Assembly (NCBI RefSeq): GCF_051401765.1
Contig: NW_027480422.1
Span: 25,686,001 to 25,750,000, forward strand
Reading direction: 5' to 3'
DNA length: 64,000 nucleotides
DNA from: Calliopsis andreniformis
Lineage: Eukaryota > Arthropoda > Insecta > Hymenoptera > Andrenidae
The notes beneath the pieces are model-generated. The model saw nothing but the letters and a program-made list of their open reading frames with translations. It was not told where the DNA came from and searched no databases. This document shows positions 62,261-64,000 of this stretch, piece after piece. The position numbers and the translations under genes were made by a program. Numbering within the stretch: the first letter of the stretch is position 1; each line of letters opens with the position of its first letter.

Positions 62261-64000
62261 AGTTAGGGCCTTAGACGTCAACGCCAGAAGCATAAAATAC
62301 AATATAGATACAACAGTCTTTCCATCGTATAAAACGAATAATTGCAACCAGTGTGAAAGTTATGGTCATACCTACGTTCCGGGCAACCTAGGCTTCACTC
62401 TAGGGCGTTGCTCCGCCAGATAGAATAGCTAGGGCCTTAGGAGTCAACGCCATAAGCGTAAAATACAATATAAATGCAACAGCTTTTCCATCGTATAACA
62501 GGAGTAATTGCAGATAGTGTGAAAGTTATTATCATTTCTACGTTCCGGGCACCCTGGGCTTCACTCTAGGGCGTTTGTGCACCAGATCGAATAGCTAGGA
62601 CCTTAGAAGTCAACGCCAGAAGCATAAAATACAATAAAAATACAACAGGTTTTCAATCGTATAGCATGCATAATTGCCACCAGTGTGAAGGCAATGGTCA
62701 TTTGTACATTCCGGACAACCTAGGCTTCACTCTAGGGCGTTGGTCCACCAGATCCAATAGTTAGGGCCTAAGAAGTCAACGCCAGAAGCATAAAATACAA
62801 TAAAAATACTATAGATTTTCAATCGTATAGCATGAAGGATTGCAACCAGTGTGAAAGTAATGGTCATTTCTACGTTCCGGGCAACCTAGGCCTCGCTCTA
62901 AGGCGTTGCTCCACCAGATCGAATAGCTAGGAACTTAGAAATCAACTCCAGAAGCATAAAATACGATATACGTAAAACATCTTTTCCATCGTATAAAAGG
63001 AATAATTGCAAACAGTGTGAAGGTAATGGTCATTTCTACGCTCCGGTCAACCTAGGCTTCACTCTAGGGCGTTGCTCCCCCACATCGAATAGTTAGGGCC
63101 TTAAAAGAAAATGCCAGAAGAACAAAATACAATATAAATACAACAGTTTTTCCATCGTATAAAATGAATAATTGCAAACAGTGTGAAAGTAATGGTCATT
63201 TCTACGTTCCGGGAAACCTAGGCTTCACTCTAGGGCGTTGCCCCACCACATCGAATAGTTAGGGCCTTAAAAGTCAATGCCAGAAGAATAAAATACAATA
63301 TAAATGCAACAGCTTTTCCATCGTCTAAAACGAGTAATTGCAACCAGTGTGAAAGTAATGGCCATTTCAACGTTACGGGCATCCCAGACTTAACCCTGAG
63401 GCATTGCCCCACCAGATCGAATAGATAGGGCCTTAGAAGACAACGCCAGAAGCATATAGTACAATAAAAATCCATCAGATTTTCCATCGTATAACAGGAT
63501 TAATTGCAAACAGTGTGAAGGTAATGGTCATTTCTACGCTCCGGTCAACCTAGGCTACGCTCTAGGGCGTTGGTCCACCACATCGAATAGTTAGGGACTT
63601 AAGAGTCAATGTCAGAAGAATAAAATACAATATAAATGCAACAGTTTTTCCACCGTATAAAATAAATAATTGCATACAGTGTGAAATTAATGATCATTTC
63701 TACGTTCCGGGCAACCTAGGCTTCACTCTAGGGCAATGCTCCAACAGACCGAATAGCTAGGGACTTAGAATTCAACGCAAGAAGCATATAATACAGTATA
63801 AATACAACAGTTTTTCCATCGTGTAAAACGAATAATAGCACCAGTGTGAAAGTTATGGTCATTTTTACGTTCCGGGCAACCTAGGCTACACTCTACGGCG
63901 TTGCTCCACCAGATCGAATAGTTAGGGCCTTAGAAGTCAACGCCGGAAGCATGGAATACAATAAAAATGCAACAGTTTTTCCATCGTATGACAGGAATAA
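62261..64000 (+). repeat. Diverged right end of the window
   Basis: About ten monomers of mixed type with many private variants (GCAGATAGTGTG, CTATAGATTTTCAATCG, GATCATTTCTACG, a 1-bp loss in AATAGCACCAG near 63837). 63150-63500 is a partial relative of the CCACTGG-type block but lacks the CCACTGG monomer itself. The array runs off the window edge without a boundary. Confidence 0.82.

Larger units (their letters stand above)
1..64000 (+). repeat. 166-bp satellite DNA array (whole window)
   Basis: Landmark strings such as CATTTCTACGTTCCGGGCAA, GGCTTCACTCTAGGGCGTTG and GCATAAAATAC recur every 166 bp throughout, always in the same orientation, giving about 385 monomers. The consensus, numbered from CCACCAGATCGAATAGTTAG, has 67 G/C in 166 bases (about 40%). 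Indels are rare and mostly 1 bp. Common monomer variants differ at recurrent sites: cAGatcg/cACatcg, gTTAGGG/gCTACGG/gCTAGGG, ccTTag/ccTAag, gccAGaag/gccCGaag/gccATaac, and catCGtat/catTGtat. Array size, monomer length near one nucleosome repeat and higher-order structure fit a centromeric or pericentromeric satellite; that location is inference. I do not recognise the family. The strand given is only the reading direction of the consensus. Confidence 0.98.

Noticed and set aside
1..64000. TTAGGG in many monomers as a telomere signal
   Set aside because: There is only one hexamer per 166-bp monomer (in GAATAGTTAGGGCC), often mutated to CTAGGG or CTACGG, and no tandem run anywhere.
1..64000. 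CRISPR array
   Set aside because: There are no short conserved repeats separated by unrelated spacers. The whole 166-bp unit is conserved, including the parts between the best-conserved blocks.
1..64000. TATAAATA and GTATAAAATG as promoters, AATAAA as polyadenylation signals
   Set aside because: They occur by composition in the AT-rich part of most monomers and vary freely. Nothing in the sequence indicates a transcription start. Satellite transcription is possible but not supported here.
1..64000. A dimeric (332-bp) basic unit
   Set aside because: Several higher-order units contain an even number of monomers (6, 14, 22, 26), but 9-, 11- and 21-monomer spacings also occur and adjacent monomers show no consistent two-type alternation.

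Overview
The window is one uninterrupted satellite-DNA array. A unit of 166 bp repeats head to tail, always in the same orientation, from the first base to the last (about 385 copies). I see no gene, tRNA, rRNA, CRISPR array, transposon or unique sequence. The open reading frames present are short read-through artefacts of the repeat. A nucleosome-sized tandem repeat of this scale with higher-order structure points to eukaryotic centromeric or pericentromeric heterochromatin. I do not recognise the satellite family and cannot name the organism.

The consensus monomer, read by eye and numbered from CCACCAGATCGAATAGTTAG, is about 40% GC and has two parts. Positions 41-100 are AT-rich (14 of 60 bases G/C). 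The rest is about 50% GC and includes a strongly conserved core at about 118-166, running from GGTCATTTCTACG to GGCGTTGCT. That core carries a bulged inverted repeat. Register is very stable: the same consensus position occurs at base 1 and at base 63909, which is 385 x 166 minus 2 bp.

The array is a mosaic of multi-monomer duplications of different sizes and ages. From left to right: 1-7.0 kb, diverged monomers with old 6- and 9-monomer-spaced duplications; 7.0-15.4 kb, interleaved copies of two block types; 15.4-19.07 kb, two copies of an 11-mer; 19.06-28.7 kb, a 14-mer higher-order repeat (2324 bp) with one interrupted leading copy and almost three tandem copies; 28.7-33.2 kb, a diverged mosaic; 33.2-41.8 kb, two copies of a 26-mer (4317 bp); 41.97-49.1 kb, a 21-mer followed by its 22-mer version; 49.0-59.8 kb, three copies of a composite 22-mer (3652 bp; the middle copy is 21) built from parts of the 26-mer and the 21-mer; 59.8-64 kb, a diverged mosaic again.

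Copies in the central and right-central arrays differ by only a few substitutions in several kilobases, so they look recent. The outer parts look older. The sequence supports repeated unequal exchange (whole-monomer gains and losses) plus at least one conversion-like patch at about 50736-51012. Coordinates of block edges are uncertain by tens of bases because neighbouring monomers are so similar.
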